64,000 nucleotides of DNA from Elysia chlorotica. Taxonomy: Eukaryota > Mollusca > Gastropoda > Plakobranchidae. The notes beneath the pieces are model-generated. The model was not told the origin of the DNA. It saw only the letters and a list, made by a program, of their open reading frames with translations, and did not search any database. Positions within the stretch are counted from its first letter, which is position 1, and the number at the start of each line of letters is the position of its first letter. The stretch spans positions 407,177 through 471,176 of the forward strand of contig RQTK01000325.1 of assembly GCA_003991915.1 (NCBI GenBank). The letters are read 5' to 3'. The position numbers and the translations under genes were made by a program. This document shows positions 13,501 through 21,156 of this stretch, piece after piece.

Positions 13501-13946
13501 GCTTACTCGGAGGTAATGGCGTTAAAGCGGTCGTGCTAACTCATCTTTAGCAGAGAAGTTTAACTGACAAGCTTACTCGGGTCCTCCTCATTATCATCAT
13601 CTTCTATGAGGTGATCAAGGTCCGTGTCCACGCGCCCGTCGATGGTGATGATGGGAGGGTAGATGTTGGTGCGAATGTCCTCCTTGTTCTGGCCGGCCAG
13701 GGGGTCGGTGGGCGGCAGCAGAGGGGGCGGATCCTGGTCCGACCCCGCCACGTCGCGCGTGTTCTCCGGACGCGCGGCTGGCATCTGGTGGGCGCGTTGC
13801 CCGCCGCCGCTGCCGTGAGCCGTCCCGTGGTGACCGCGGCTGCCATGGGACCGCCTCACGTAGGCCGCGCCTCCCCCGCTCTCGCTGTCGCTGGTCGCGC
13901 TGCCGCCGCCCGCCAGTAAACCGCCGCCCTCCTCCGCGGGGCCGCT
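1145..13946 (-). CDS. Large disordered Ser/Arg/Lys-rich protein, 5' end not found
   Basis: Multi-exon gene, not recognised as a known family. Exons in transcription order are 13577-13946, 12178-12463, 8042-11682, 6165-7050, about 6075-3464, 2714-2169 and 1581-1145 (stop at 1145-1147). Splice phases agree at every join: 1-nt overhang, then 2, 1, 2, 1 and 1. Together they encode roughly 2,920 residues. The product is hydrophilic and low-complexity, rich in Ser, Arg, Lys, Glu and His, with no evident signal peptide or membrane segment. Two short helical stretches resemble each other (about 9366-9445 and 6309-6395). The start codon lies upstream of 13946 and could not be fixed. A structural or scaffold role is possible, but nothing in the sequence proves a function. 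Confidence 0.7.
1290..1500 (-). repeat. About 87-bp imperfect tandem repeat in terminal exon
   Basis: Two full copies and one partial copy of an ~87-bp unit. The marker GATTTCCAGGAAAC recurs at about 1319 and 1405, and CGCCCACCCCGTCCTGC at about 1357 and 1445. The period is a multiple of three, so the frame is kept on both strands. Confidence 0.8.
1582..2168 (-). other. Intron with AAAT microsatellite and 75-bp tandem duplication
   Basis: Contains an (AAAT)n run at about 1887-1918 and a tandem duplication of about 72-80 bp at 2010-2155 (marker CAGATGCTGATTTTCTGGCT). The duplication overlaps the read-through end of the previous exon. The intron at 2715-3463 is AT-rich and shows nothing further. 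Confidence 0.6.
2169..2714 (-). CDS. Penultimate exon of the disordered-protein gene
   Basis: The acceptor TTTCCTAAG and phase match the preceding exon. It encodes a 182-residue segment including GGSMRSFTVSASLTITDEDD. The 3' border is a GC donor (ACAG|GCAAGT), the usual non-canonical consensus. It leaves one base that joins in phase to the exon at 1581. If this donor is not used, the frame runs on to a TAG at 2059-2061, giving an alternative C-terminus of about 36 residues inside a tandem repeat. Confidence 0.55.
3464..6075 (-). CDS. 2.6-kb exon of the disordered-protein gene
   Basis: About 870 codons. The N-terminal part is a basic Arg run followed by a short coiled-coil-like stretch (EEVRKLQEKHAELRDEKLQR). 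The rest is RS/RE/SP-rich and resembles splicing-factor-like disordered proteins in composition only. It includes two exact copies of a 20-residue unit (3612-3731). The downstream donor can be CGAG|GTGAGC (end 3464) or ACAT|GTAAGC (end 3425). Both leave one base, so both join in phase to the exon at 2714. Confidence 0.8.
3612..3731 (-). repeat. Two exact 60-bp copies in coding sequence
   Basis: Two consecutive identical 60-bp units at 3612-3671 and 3672-3731 encode SPEKMRTQSLLRARQEMSGT twice, followed by a partial third start (SPES). The duplication is in frame and has no sequence divergence, so it is recent, homogenised, or artefactual. Confidence 0.95.
6165..7050 (-). CDS. Exon of the disordered-protein gene with second helix
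   Basis: The acceptor CTTGTTTGCAG joins in phase to the 3.6-kb exon. The first half is Lys/His/Asn-rich and disordered. The second half (about 6180-6480) is helix-prone and ordered-looking, with RKSLCVAMKLAEESLSAAAK at its centre. The exon end is inferred: donor GCCAA|GTATGA at 6165 gives an 89-101 nt intron that restores phase with the next open frame. Without that splice the frame stays open only to a TGA at 6053. Confidence 0.65.
7051..8041 (-). other. Intron of the disordered-protein gene
   Basis: AT-rich, with several TCTAGA/AGATCTAGA motifs (for example 7445-7470 and 7585-7600). I see no coding or structural RNA signal. Confidence 0.5.
8042..11682 (-). CDS. 3.6-kb exon of the disordered-protein gene
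   Basis: A single exon of 3641 nt (1 + 1213 codons + 1), open throughout. The acceptor is GATCAG and the donor CATCAG|GTAGGC. The product is basic and Ser-rich with many Arg/Lys/His clusters, for example RRRRSKSHRKHRHHEPE near residue 242. Around residue 755 there is a predicted amphipathic helix starting LKRSLKQAMAIAQQSLNAAV, which has a counterpart in the next exon. No enzyme or zinc-finger motif is visible. A 1.2-kb-codon open frame with consistent splice phase makes coding nearly certain; the function is unknown. Confidence 0.85.
11919..12200 (-). repeat. About 95-bp tandem copies of an exon end and splice donor
   Basis: Copies begin at about 11919, 12010 and 12105, then the genuine exon end lies at about 12177. 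Each carries CCTGTC..TCAG.CTGA.AAG followed by GAAGCC.CGCCCC. On the minus strand each copy repeats the last ~35 bases of the coding exon and its CAG|GT donor position, placing up to three decoy donors in the intron. Confidence 0.85.
12178..12463 (-). CDS. Exon of the disordered-protein gene, 95 residues
   Basis: The acceptor is GCTTGCAG and the donor is CAG|GTAAGC. The frame reads YNGPVEDIPNHYPRPHVFSV and continues with an Asp-rich segment, a less disordered composition than the later exons. It ends with a two-base overhang that joins in phase to 11682. The 3' border has been duplicated in tandem into the following intron (see repeat 11919-12200). Confidence 0.65.
13370..13580 (-). repeat. 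About 68-bp tandem copies at a second splice donor
   Basis: The unit containing TTAACTGACAAGCTTACTCG occurs three times (about 13421, 13490 and 13559). On the minus strand it spans the last exon bases and the GTAAGC donor, so copies of the donor sit downstream in the intron. The rest of the intron (12464-13370) is AT-rich without recognisable features. Confidence 0.85.
13577..13946 (-). CDS. Exon of the disordered-protein gene (acidic segment)
   Basis: The acceptor is a C-rich tract ending in CAG and the donor is GTAAGC. It encodes 123 codons plus one base: a Gly/Ser-rich start, a Pro-rich middle, and the motif NIYPPIITIDGRVDTDLDHL followed by an Asp/Glu cluster. The single leftover base A joins in phase to the next exon. 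A possible upstream exon at 14421-14544 has good splice borders but its phase does not join cleanly, so it is not included. Confidence 0.6.
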
Positions 13947-16900
13947 CTGGGGGCGGGGAATTCAGGGAGATGCATTAGTATTATTTTATTCACAGTAGTA
14001 TTTAAAACTAGTCTTTTTTTTAAGGATAGAAGAGAATTAATCAGAGCAAACTGTACTAACACGAAAGCGCTTTGCCGAATCCACGTTTGCCTCTTTGTGT
14101 TTGGATACGATTGCACAACAGTATAGATTTATGGGGAGGTATGGGTTGACGCCAGACAACAAACAAACAAACAAACAAACAAACAAACAAAAATTAGGCA
14201 AGGATTGTATGCTGCACACGAACATTTTCTTTAATGGTCTGAAAATTGAAACATGATATAATCATTACTCCCTATCCACACATATACTGTACCATTATAT
14301 TCTATCTATTTATTCCTTCTCTCCTTCTCTCTCCCCCTCTCTCCCGCTCTCTCTCCCCCTCTCTCCCCCTATCTCTCCCTACCTCTCTCTTTTCACCATG
14401 GAGGTGTACAGATAATATACCTACATGTCTTTTGTGCCACCTCCCTCCTCTCCTCTCATCATAGACCTGATGTCCGTGTTTTCCGTCCACACAGGTGCTG
14501 TGTTCTGACCCGGATGCAGATCTCGACCGTTCCTTGTCATTCCAGCCTGGAGATGAAAGATAGACTTTAATGCCAACTCCATAGACCACACATTCCACAC
14601 CACACACTCCACACCACACAATCCACACCACACAATCCACACGCGTGAAACGGAAATAACACAACTATTTAGAGTACTGCCCTCCATAGGCCTCAGCTCA
14701 CAGTGGTAACGGAAACTTGCGTTTGGTGCGTTGACGTATTGCACGTTTCTTGTGTGGTGAATGTCGTTAGTGTGCGCTGTTCTATCTAAGACCGTGATTC
14801 TATCAACATGGAAGATCACAGAAAGAATGTTGTTAAATAAGTACGAGGCCGGCCCTTAATCTGACCCCTGGCACCCAGATTATCATACTTGTTACTTGTT
14901 ACTTGTCAAGGCTGTGTCCATCCACTGCAGGATGTAGCCCTCCGAATCACATCTCCTTCTTTCTCTATCTCTAGCTGCTCTGCTCCATAGCGCCCCCTTT
15001 TCTCTTACTATAATTATCATCTCGCCACCTTCTTGCTTGTCTTCCTCTTGATTTTCTTCTGTTGCTTGGCTGACACTCTGTTATTCAGTGAGTCCATCTG
15101 TTGTCATCAATTCTGGCTATATGGTCTGACCATTTCCATTTCTGTTTTGCTGCAAACTTTACTGTCTTTAATGTTTCTTTGGGCTCTGGTGGTACGGCAT
15201 AGTATTCCAGACTTGGTCACTGACAAAGGCACTTGCACATAAGCTGGGAACAGCACAGCGTGCAATGGAGAGAAATATGCTGAAAATAAAAATAAAAGAC
15301 AAGATCCCATGCCGTACCATGAGAGCCCAGATTATCATAATAAAGATCAAATGAAGCAAGTGTGGGAGGATACAGACTACAATGTATCATCTTTACGTGT
15401 CATCAGGGAGTAGAAAGTTCTATGAAACACTCCTCTTTCAGTTCTCAATAAAAAGTGTTCTCAGTACCGAATGAGGTACCTTTTTTATTTTCTTTCTTCT
15501 GTTTCCTTAGAAATGTTAACATAATCAGTGCATCTTCATCAGAAGAATCCATGATGTGGTATTGTTATTATAACGTACTTCTTTTTTATCGATGCAAGAA
15601 AAAAATCTTTTTCAAAAATAAATTTGCATCATGGAAGTATTAAAAATTAGCAATGATTCAATTAACCTTGAAACAATAACCACTTAATGTGAACAAAGGA
15701 GTCATTGCCTTGAAGTAATAACTAGATCTTAAGTCTCAGTTTATTATTTGACGTAGAATCCATGTTTTAATAGTTTCTATAAATAATTGATTGTGTATAC
15801 TTTTTACAAGGCACCACATCATCTTATATCTTTCTTGGCACATTTCTCAGTTCAGCTTTGATCAAATTCACGGCGCAGGCCTAAGTAGGATGGTAAGTAC
15901 GCAGGAAAGTAAGTACAACGCCACGGTACTTACAACTCGCCGTACGACTTATTGTCATTATATCTTGAGACAAGTCGTAAGCTTAACAACGTTGTACTTA
16001 CGATCCCTGGTCTTTAGACATAATTGATAGAAGTCTGTGCCTTTTGGGCTACTTACCCTTGTGAGTATCGCGTTTGGGTTTTGATGACATTTTTTCTGTT
16101 TCCCTTTTACAAAGCGTCTTCTTGTGGCGTCTACTTAGGCCTAAGAGAATTATCATAAACTAGAAATAGAATTAATTAGATATATAGATTAGATCTAGAT
16201 TCTACTTTTCTTCTTCCACTTTCTAAATATAGATCTATTTTACTCGATTAGGACTGTAATTACTTTTGTTGTACTATGGTATGCTTAATTAATAGTTATA
16301 TGGGCAGTGTTTATTAATATTCGCCACTGCTTAAATGATGTTTCCATAATAGGCATCTAAAATGCCCGTAGATAGACCACATTTAGGCAGGATGGTTTGT
16401 TATGATGATAAAAAACTCTGCCCCCTTAATGTTTGAGGCCGCCATTTTTTTTAAATGATGTCATCATAATGTTTTTATATCGCGTTCGATGTGGAATCAT
16501 TTTGGCACAATAGTGCAGATGGAATTTCCGCTTTTTCCCCCTTTTTCGATTTTGTTTGTTGTTGTTTTTTTGTTCCCAACCAGAGCAAAAGAATACGATG
16601 TGGGAGAGGCTGAAAACAAAAGAAAGACTGAAATTCCCTTTTTCTGATGAAGGTAGCTACCTTAATAGTGCCCGGATCAACACATGAACTGCGTTTTCGT
16701 CCCTCTAAACACGTTTGCTTCTAATTTTAACTCATTTTGTTTGTCTGGTGGTAGGCTTACATGTTATGTACCATCTTTAAACATCAAGACCTGAAACAAG
16801 CCTTGATGTTCTTGATCATATCTTTGGATAACTTAGACAAACTCACAAAAAATTGTCGCTCTTATGGAGAGGCAGGACTCGTATGTTTCATTCAACATTT

Positions 16901-17077
16901 AATAAATATTTATTCGGCTTATGCGTTGGGCCTGGTATGACAACTCTTCGGGAAGCGCGCCAGGCGATAAAGGGCGGCGAGCTGGCGTGGTAGAGCTTTG
17001 GGCCTCTATTCGGGAGGTACTCGATTTTATCTCATGATCGGGAAAACGTATTTATCGGATTTCGCCCCCCCCCCCTC
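13947..17077. other. Non-coding region upstream of the disordered-protein gene
   Basis: Contains (AAAC)n at about 14158-14190, a CT-rich tract at 14320-14400, and a possible minus-strand exon at 14421-14544 (acceptor CATCTCCAG, donor TAG|GTATAT; phase not confirmed). Around 14930-15350 there is a probable LINE remnant: TAQRAMERNMLKIKIKDKI on the plus strand recalls the conserved AQRAMER block of RTE-like reverse transcriptases. An inverted-repeat, MITE-like segment (arms with GTAAGTACAACG) lies at about 15880-16145. Confidence 0.4.
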
Positions 17078-17775
17078 NNNNNNNNNNNNNNNNNNNNNNN
17101 NNNNNNNNNNNNNNNNNNNNNNNNNNNNNNNNNNNNNNNNNNNNNNNNNNNNNNNNNNNNNNNNNNNNNNNNNNNNNNNNNNNNNNNNNNNNNNNNNNNN
17201 NNNNNNNNNNNNNNNNNNNNNNNNNNNNNNNNNNNNNNNNNNNNNNNNNNNNNNNNNNNNNNNNNNNNNNNNNNNNNNNNNNNNNNNNNNNNNNNNNNNN
17301 NNNNNNNNNNNNNNNNNNNNNNNNNNNNNNNNNNNNNNNNNNNNNNNNNNNNNNNNNNNNNNNNNNNNNNNNNNNNNNNNNNNNNNNNNNNNNNNNNNNN
17401 NNNNNNNNNNNNNNNNNNNNNNNNNNNNNNNNNNNNNNNNNNNNNNNNNNNNNNNNNNNNNNNNNNNNNNNNNNNNNNNNNNNNNNNNNNNNNNNNNNNN
17501 NNNNNNNNNNNNNNNNNNNNNNNNNNNNNNNNNNNNNNNNNNNNNNNNNNNNNNNNNNNNNNNNNNNNNNNNNNNNNNNNNNNNNNNNNNNNNNNNNNNN
17601 NNNNNNNNNNNNNNNNNNNNNNNNNNNNNNNNNNNNNNNNNNNNNNNNNNNNNNNNNNNNNNNNNNNNNNNNNNNNNNNNNNNNNNNNNNNNNNNNNNNN
17701 NNNNNNNNNNNNNNNNNNNNNNNNNNNNNNNNNNNNNNNNNNNNNNNNNNNNNNNNNNNNNNNNNNNNNNNNNNN
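17078..17775. other. Assembly gap (698 N)
   Basis: A run of N flanked on the left by a C homopolymer and on the right by (TAA)n, so the gap sits in simple repeat. Open frames reported across it are meaningless. Confidence 0.99.

Positions 17776-17819
<44 letters not shown>
17776..17819 (+). repeat. (TAA)n microsatellite at gap edge
   Basis: About 14 uninterrupted TAA units directly after the gap. The stretch 17820-18180 is AT-rich and holds nothing recognisable. Confidence 0.95.
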
Positions 17820-17820
<1 letters not shown>

Positions 17821-18198
17821 ACAAATTGATGTACGGGGTGTGTAAGTTTAACCCACTGTAACTCTGAGGATGAAGTTAGAAAGAGTCCCTCCTGCAAATT
17901 ATTACTTCCGCTAAAAAGATTAATTTTTCGTTTAAATCTAGAATAGTATATCGATATGTATCTTTAATGGCTTTTTTTTTACAGAAATTTAATTATTCAA
18001 TTTTACAGCTTCATATTTCAATATACTCACATTTCTTGCCCCGTTTAATTTTTAAAATTTTGAAAGTTAAAAGAGTTGATGGCAATTTTGATTAAATTTA
18101 TCATGGGAAAGAAAAGATCAAATAATTATATCGAGAAAGGGAAGTTGATAGTTCCCAGGCTAGTACCGTTTACTTTCTACATCCTGTTCTTCCCTACT

Positions 18199-18216
18199 TT
18201 CATCCTTTTCCTTCCC
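18199..18216 (+). promoter_or_regulatory. Candidate TOP-like pyrimidine tract upstream of RPL12
   Basis: A pyrimidine-rich stretch (CATCCTTTTCCTTCCC) lies about 90-100 bp before the RPL12 start codon, where a 5' terminal oligopyrimidine transcription start would be expected for a ribosomal protein gene. The actual start site is not known from sequence. Confidence 0.3.
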
Positions 18217-18302
18217 AAACCCCTAGCTGGTGTGGTGCAACAGTTTTTGGTCGTGTCTATCCGGACTCATCCAACACTACATCGTGACTTTTGTTGGCCA
18301 AA

Positions 18303-21155
18303 ATGCCTCCTAAATTCGACCCAAATGCCGTTTTCACAGGTAGAAAAGATATTCCTAAGATTAATCCCCCTATCTCTCAATTTTCTATACTTTGACTGGT
18401 GGTCTGATCACCAGTGTTGGCTGACATGCAGGTAAGGTGGATTTACAACCTGATTCCACAAAAATCAAATGTAAGCTTATTACTTATGAATCGGAATATA
18501 TCCAGACATAGGTGTAGATGTTTTATAGAATAACAGATCTAAATCTTGATATAGAATTTTGAGTATTTTTAAAGGTATCCTTTTTAGGAAGTGAGCACGT
18601 TGAGGCAGAACATTCTGAATTTGTATCTAGATTTAATGGTCAACAGAAAATTTGGTTTGAGTTGAAACTACCATCTCTTGGCAGAGCAGGTTTGAGTTTG
18701 AGCCATGCATCTGCGGACGCCTTCATTCTGTACTGGTTGCGTCAGAAAAATGTTTCTAAATCTAATGGAAGGCAAGGTAGGCCTAGAGATCTAGATCTAC
18801 ATGGAAGTGGATTGATATTGTATAATTGGTTCACTGAAATCTATAGGGGCCTACTTTATATATGTGTAGATTACTCATCTAGGCCTAATTGGAATTGTTT
18901 AAATCAAGAACTGGGGAATAATTATAGTAAATATTAGATATCATGCGACGGGTATTGAATACTGCCACAATTTTAACAGCTGCGACAGCACCATGGATTG
19001 CTGCACTAGAAGTTAAAGCGCAATGCCTTCTGCAAAGCTTGGTAAGGGGAGCTTCAGATTTGCAATTTGTCATACGTGCATAATCTAGATGACTAATGAA
19101 AGTGCTTTGTTTATAAAATTGTATGTTCTACTTCACAGTCTACTGCCGAGCTGTCGGTGGTGAAGTCCCTGCCACTTCATCCCTTGCTCCAAAGATTGGT
19201 CCTCTTGGTCTGGTAAGGATTGTTTGATCCTGCTCAAGGAATGTATTTGAGCTGGTTACTTCTCATTTCCACCCTAAAATTTGAGTCTGTTCTTTATCTT
19301 GTGATGAATACATACATTCATTCATAGTATTAATATTTCACCCTTTTAGACATTAGTATGAGTTCCATAAGTTTAACTCACAAATCTGTTAAAATTAAAC
19401 CAATATGGACTTGAAGTACCTTTTGTTTTCATTCATGATCTGAAGTTTTATGTTATTTCAAACGACTGTAGAATCTATGCCCACTTGAAATAAATAGCTG
19501 TGGGCAATGATGATCGGAACTTGCCCTCTCTTAATCTACAATGATGATCAGTTCCTTTTTGTACTCAACCTGAGCTCACAGCTTCATTCATTATAAATTG
19601 TGTAACTTCAATTATTAAATGGTAACTTTTGTATGTGTGGACAACCTTTACATTTTGCTCTTAAAGGCTAGATTATAGAGTGCAATTACCATTTAGCTAC
19701 ATGTTCTATTCTTAGCTTTCCTAAATAGCAATAACACGATGAACATAAATAACAGTTGTTAAATATCAAATGTCTCAATTCCTTCTTGTTCAGAGTCCCA
19801 AGAAAATTGGAGATGACATCCAGAAAGGCACAGCTGACTGGAAAGGTCTCAAAATTACAGTGAAGCTGATTGTGCAGAACAGACAGGCTAAGGTCGAGGT
19901 TGTGCCCAGTGCTGCCGCCTTGATCATCCGTGCTCTTAAGGAACCCCCACGTGACCGTAAAAAGGTCAAACATGGTGAGTGCTCTCTTTATAATACAAGA
20001 CCATGTCATAATGTGCATGGATGCTCGATTCTTAGCTGCAAGTTGTTGCCTTTACTGAGGGTGGATACCGACCAGTGATGCAACTGGCAGTTTGTGACTA
20101 GTCCAGTCCATGTCTGTCTTGTCACATCCTGTGATTATCACATAAAGCTGAATTGCTGGAAACAAATGTTGCACATGTGTAAAATGTTTTTGTTGCGTCA
20201 AATTTGACACGCTGACTTGCAGGCTTGATTATTTTTTTCGTGTTTTCCCAGTGTCCCGTGAGATAGGTTTTGTCTCAACATGTACAAGTAATTTGGGTTT
20301 ACTGATTGTGAAATGATAGTTGGTCAAAGAATATGTTTTTGTGTTGTTTTTTGTAACATTTCTACATGTTCTCTCAGTTGCTTTTTTTAAACTCTAGCAA
20401 TGGTGTTAGTATTTAAGGAAGACAACCTGTTTTTCATCATTTTACTTGTCTCATCTCTGTACTCCAGTGAAGCACAATGGAAACATCACCATGGATGATA
20501 TCATGAAGATTGCTAGGCAGATGCGTTCTCGCAGTATGGCTAAGGAACTCTCTGGGACTGTCAAAGAAATTCTTGGTAAGCCTCGTTGGTTTTGATTAAA
20601 TAATCAAGAGATCATTTAATTTTTGTGTCCATACAATTTTTCTCATATAAATATTTTACCATGAATCATTTCAAATAAAATATCCAACAGCCTCCATTTT
20701 GCATTTTATCCATGTCATGTTTTTTTGCAAGTGATCTAAATGTTATACAGAAAATCGGCGCAAATTATAAACACTTGCAAAAAAACATGACATGGATAAA
20801 ATGCAAAATGGAGGCTGTTGGATATTTTATTTGAAATGATTCATGGTAAAATATTTATATGAGAAAAATTGTATGGACACAAAAATTAAATGATCTCTTG
20901 ATTATTTAATCAAAACCAACGAGGCTTACCAAGAATTTCTTTGACAGTCCCAGAGAGTTCCTTAGCCATACTGCGAGAACGCATCTGCCTAGCAATCTTC
21001 ATGATATCATCCATGGTGATGTTTCCATTGATGTTGCTATTCTCACATTTTCTACAGGCACAGCTCAGTCAATCGGGTGCACTATTGACAAGCAAGCCCC
21101 TCACACCGTTATTGAGAGAATCAACAACGGTGAAGTGGAAATTCCTGAGGAATAA
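18303..21155 (+). CDS. RPL12: 60S ribosomal protein L12
   Basis: Complete gene for the uL11-family large-subunit protein, which with the P-stalk binds the GTPase-associated centre of 28S rRNA. Five exons: 18303-18339, 19139-19212, 19794-19974, 20468-20575 and 21058-21155. All have consensus GT-AG borders and matching phases. They give 166 codons including stop, i.e. 165 aa, the usual animal length. It begins [20 protein letters not shown] and contains the conserved [19 protein letters not shown] and [11 protein letters not shown] stretches. It has no targeting signal, as expected for a cytosolic ribosomal protein. Intron 2 carries a probable C/D snoRNA. Exon 4 and its donor are mirrored by an inverted copy in intron 4. 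The stop codon TAA overlaps an AATAAA. Identity is certain from family knowledge; whether the palindrome is real is open. Confidence 0.97.
19496..19583 (+). ncRNA. Probable C/D-box snoRNA in RPL12 intron 2
   Basis: Box C ATGATGA at 19507-19513, an internal C'-like ATGATGA at 19541-19547, and box D CTGA at 19570-19573. The 10-nt ends AGCTGTGGGC (19496) and GCTCACAGCT (19574) pair to form a terminal stem with one G-U. At 88 nt with an intronic location in a ribosomal protein gene it fits the animal C/D snoRNA pattern. The D' box is degenerate. The region upstream of box D (about 19556-19569) would be the guide; its rRNA target was not identified. Confidence 0.6.
20475..21030. repeat. Perfect palindrome, 259-bp arms, 38-bp spacer
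   Basis: The left arm 20475-20733 and right arm 20772-21030 are exact reverse complements of equal length. The left arm covers exon 4 from its eighth base, the exon 4 donor and 158 bases of intron. The right arm is an antisense copy lying in intron 4, ending 27 bp before exon 5. No mismatches were found on reading. Confidence 0.97.
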
Positions 21156-21156
21156 A
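21151..21156 (+). terminator. Candidate RPL12 poly(A) signal overlapping the stop codon
   Basis: AATAAA at 21151-21156 includes the TAA stop at 21153-21155. If used, the 3' UTR would be only about 20-30 nt. Another AATAAA lies at about 22101. Confidence 0.4.

Noticed and set aside
13370..13580. Regularly spaced repeats, considered as a CRISPR-like array
   Set aside because: Eukaryotic locus; the whole unit repeats, without unique spacers, and it spans a splice donor.
14421..14544. Possible additional exon of the disordered-protein gene
   Set aside because: Splice borders look good, but the exon's open frames do not join in phase to 13946 without a stop; left out of the gene model.
16998..17897. 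Open frames of 265-287 codons
   Set aside because: They run through the N gap and a (TAA)n repeat; not real coding sequence.
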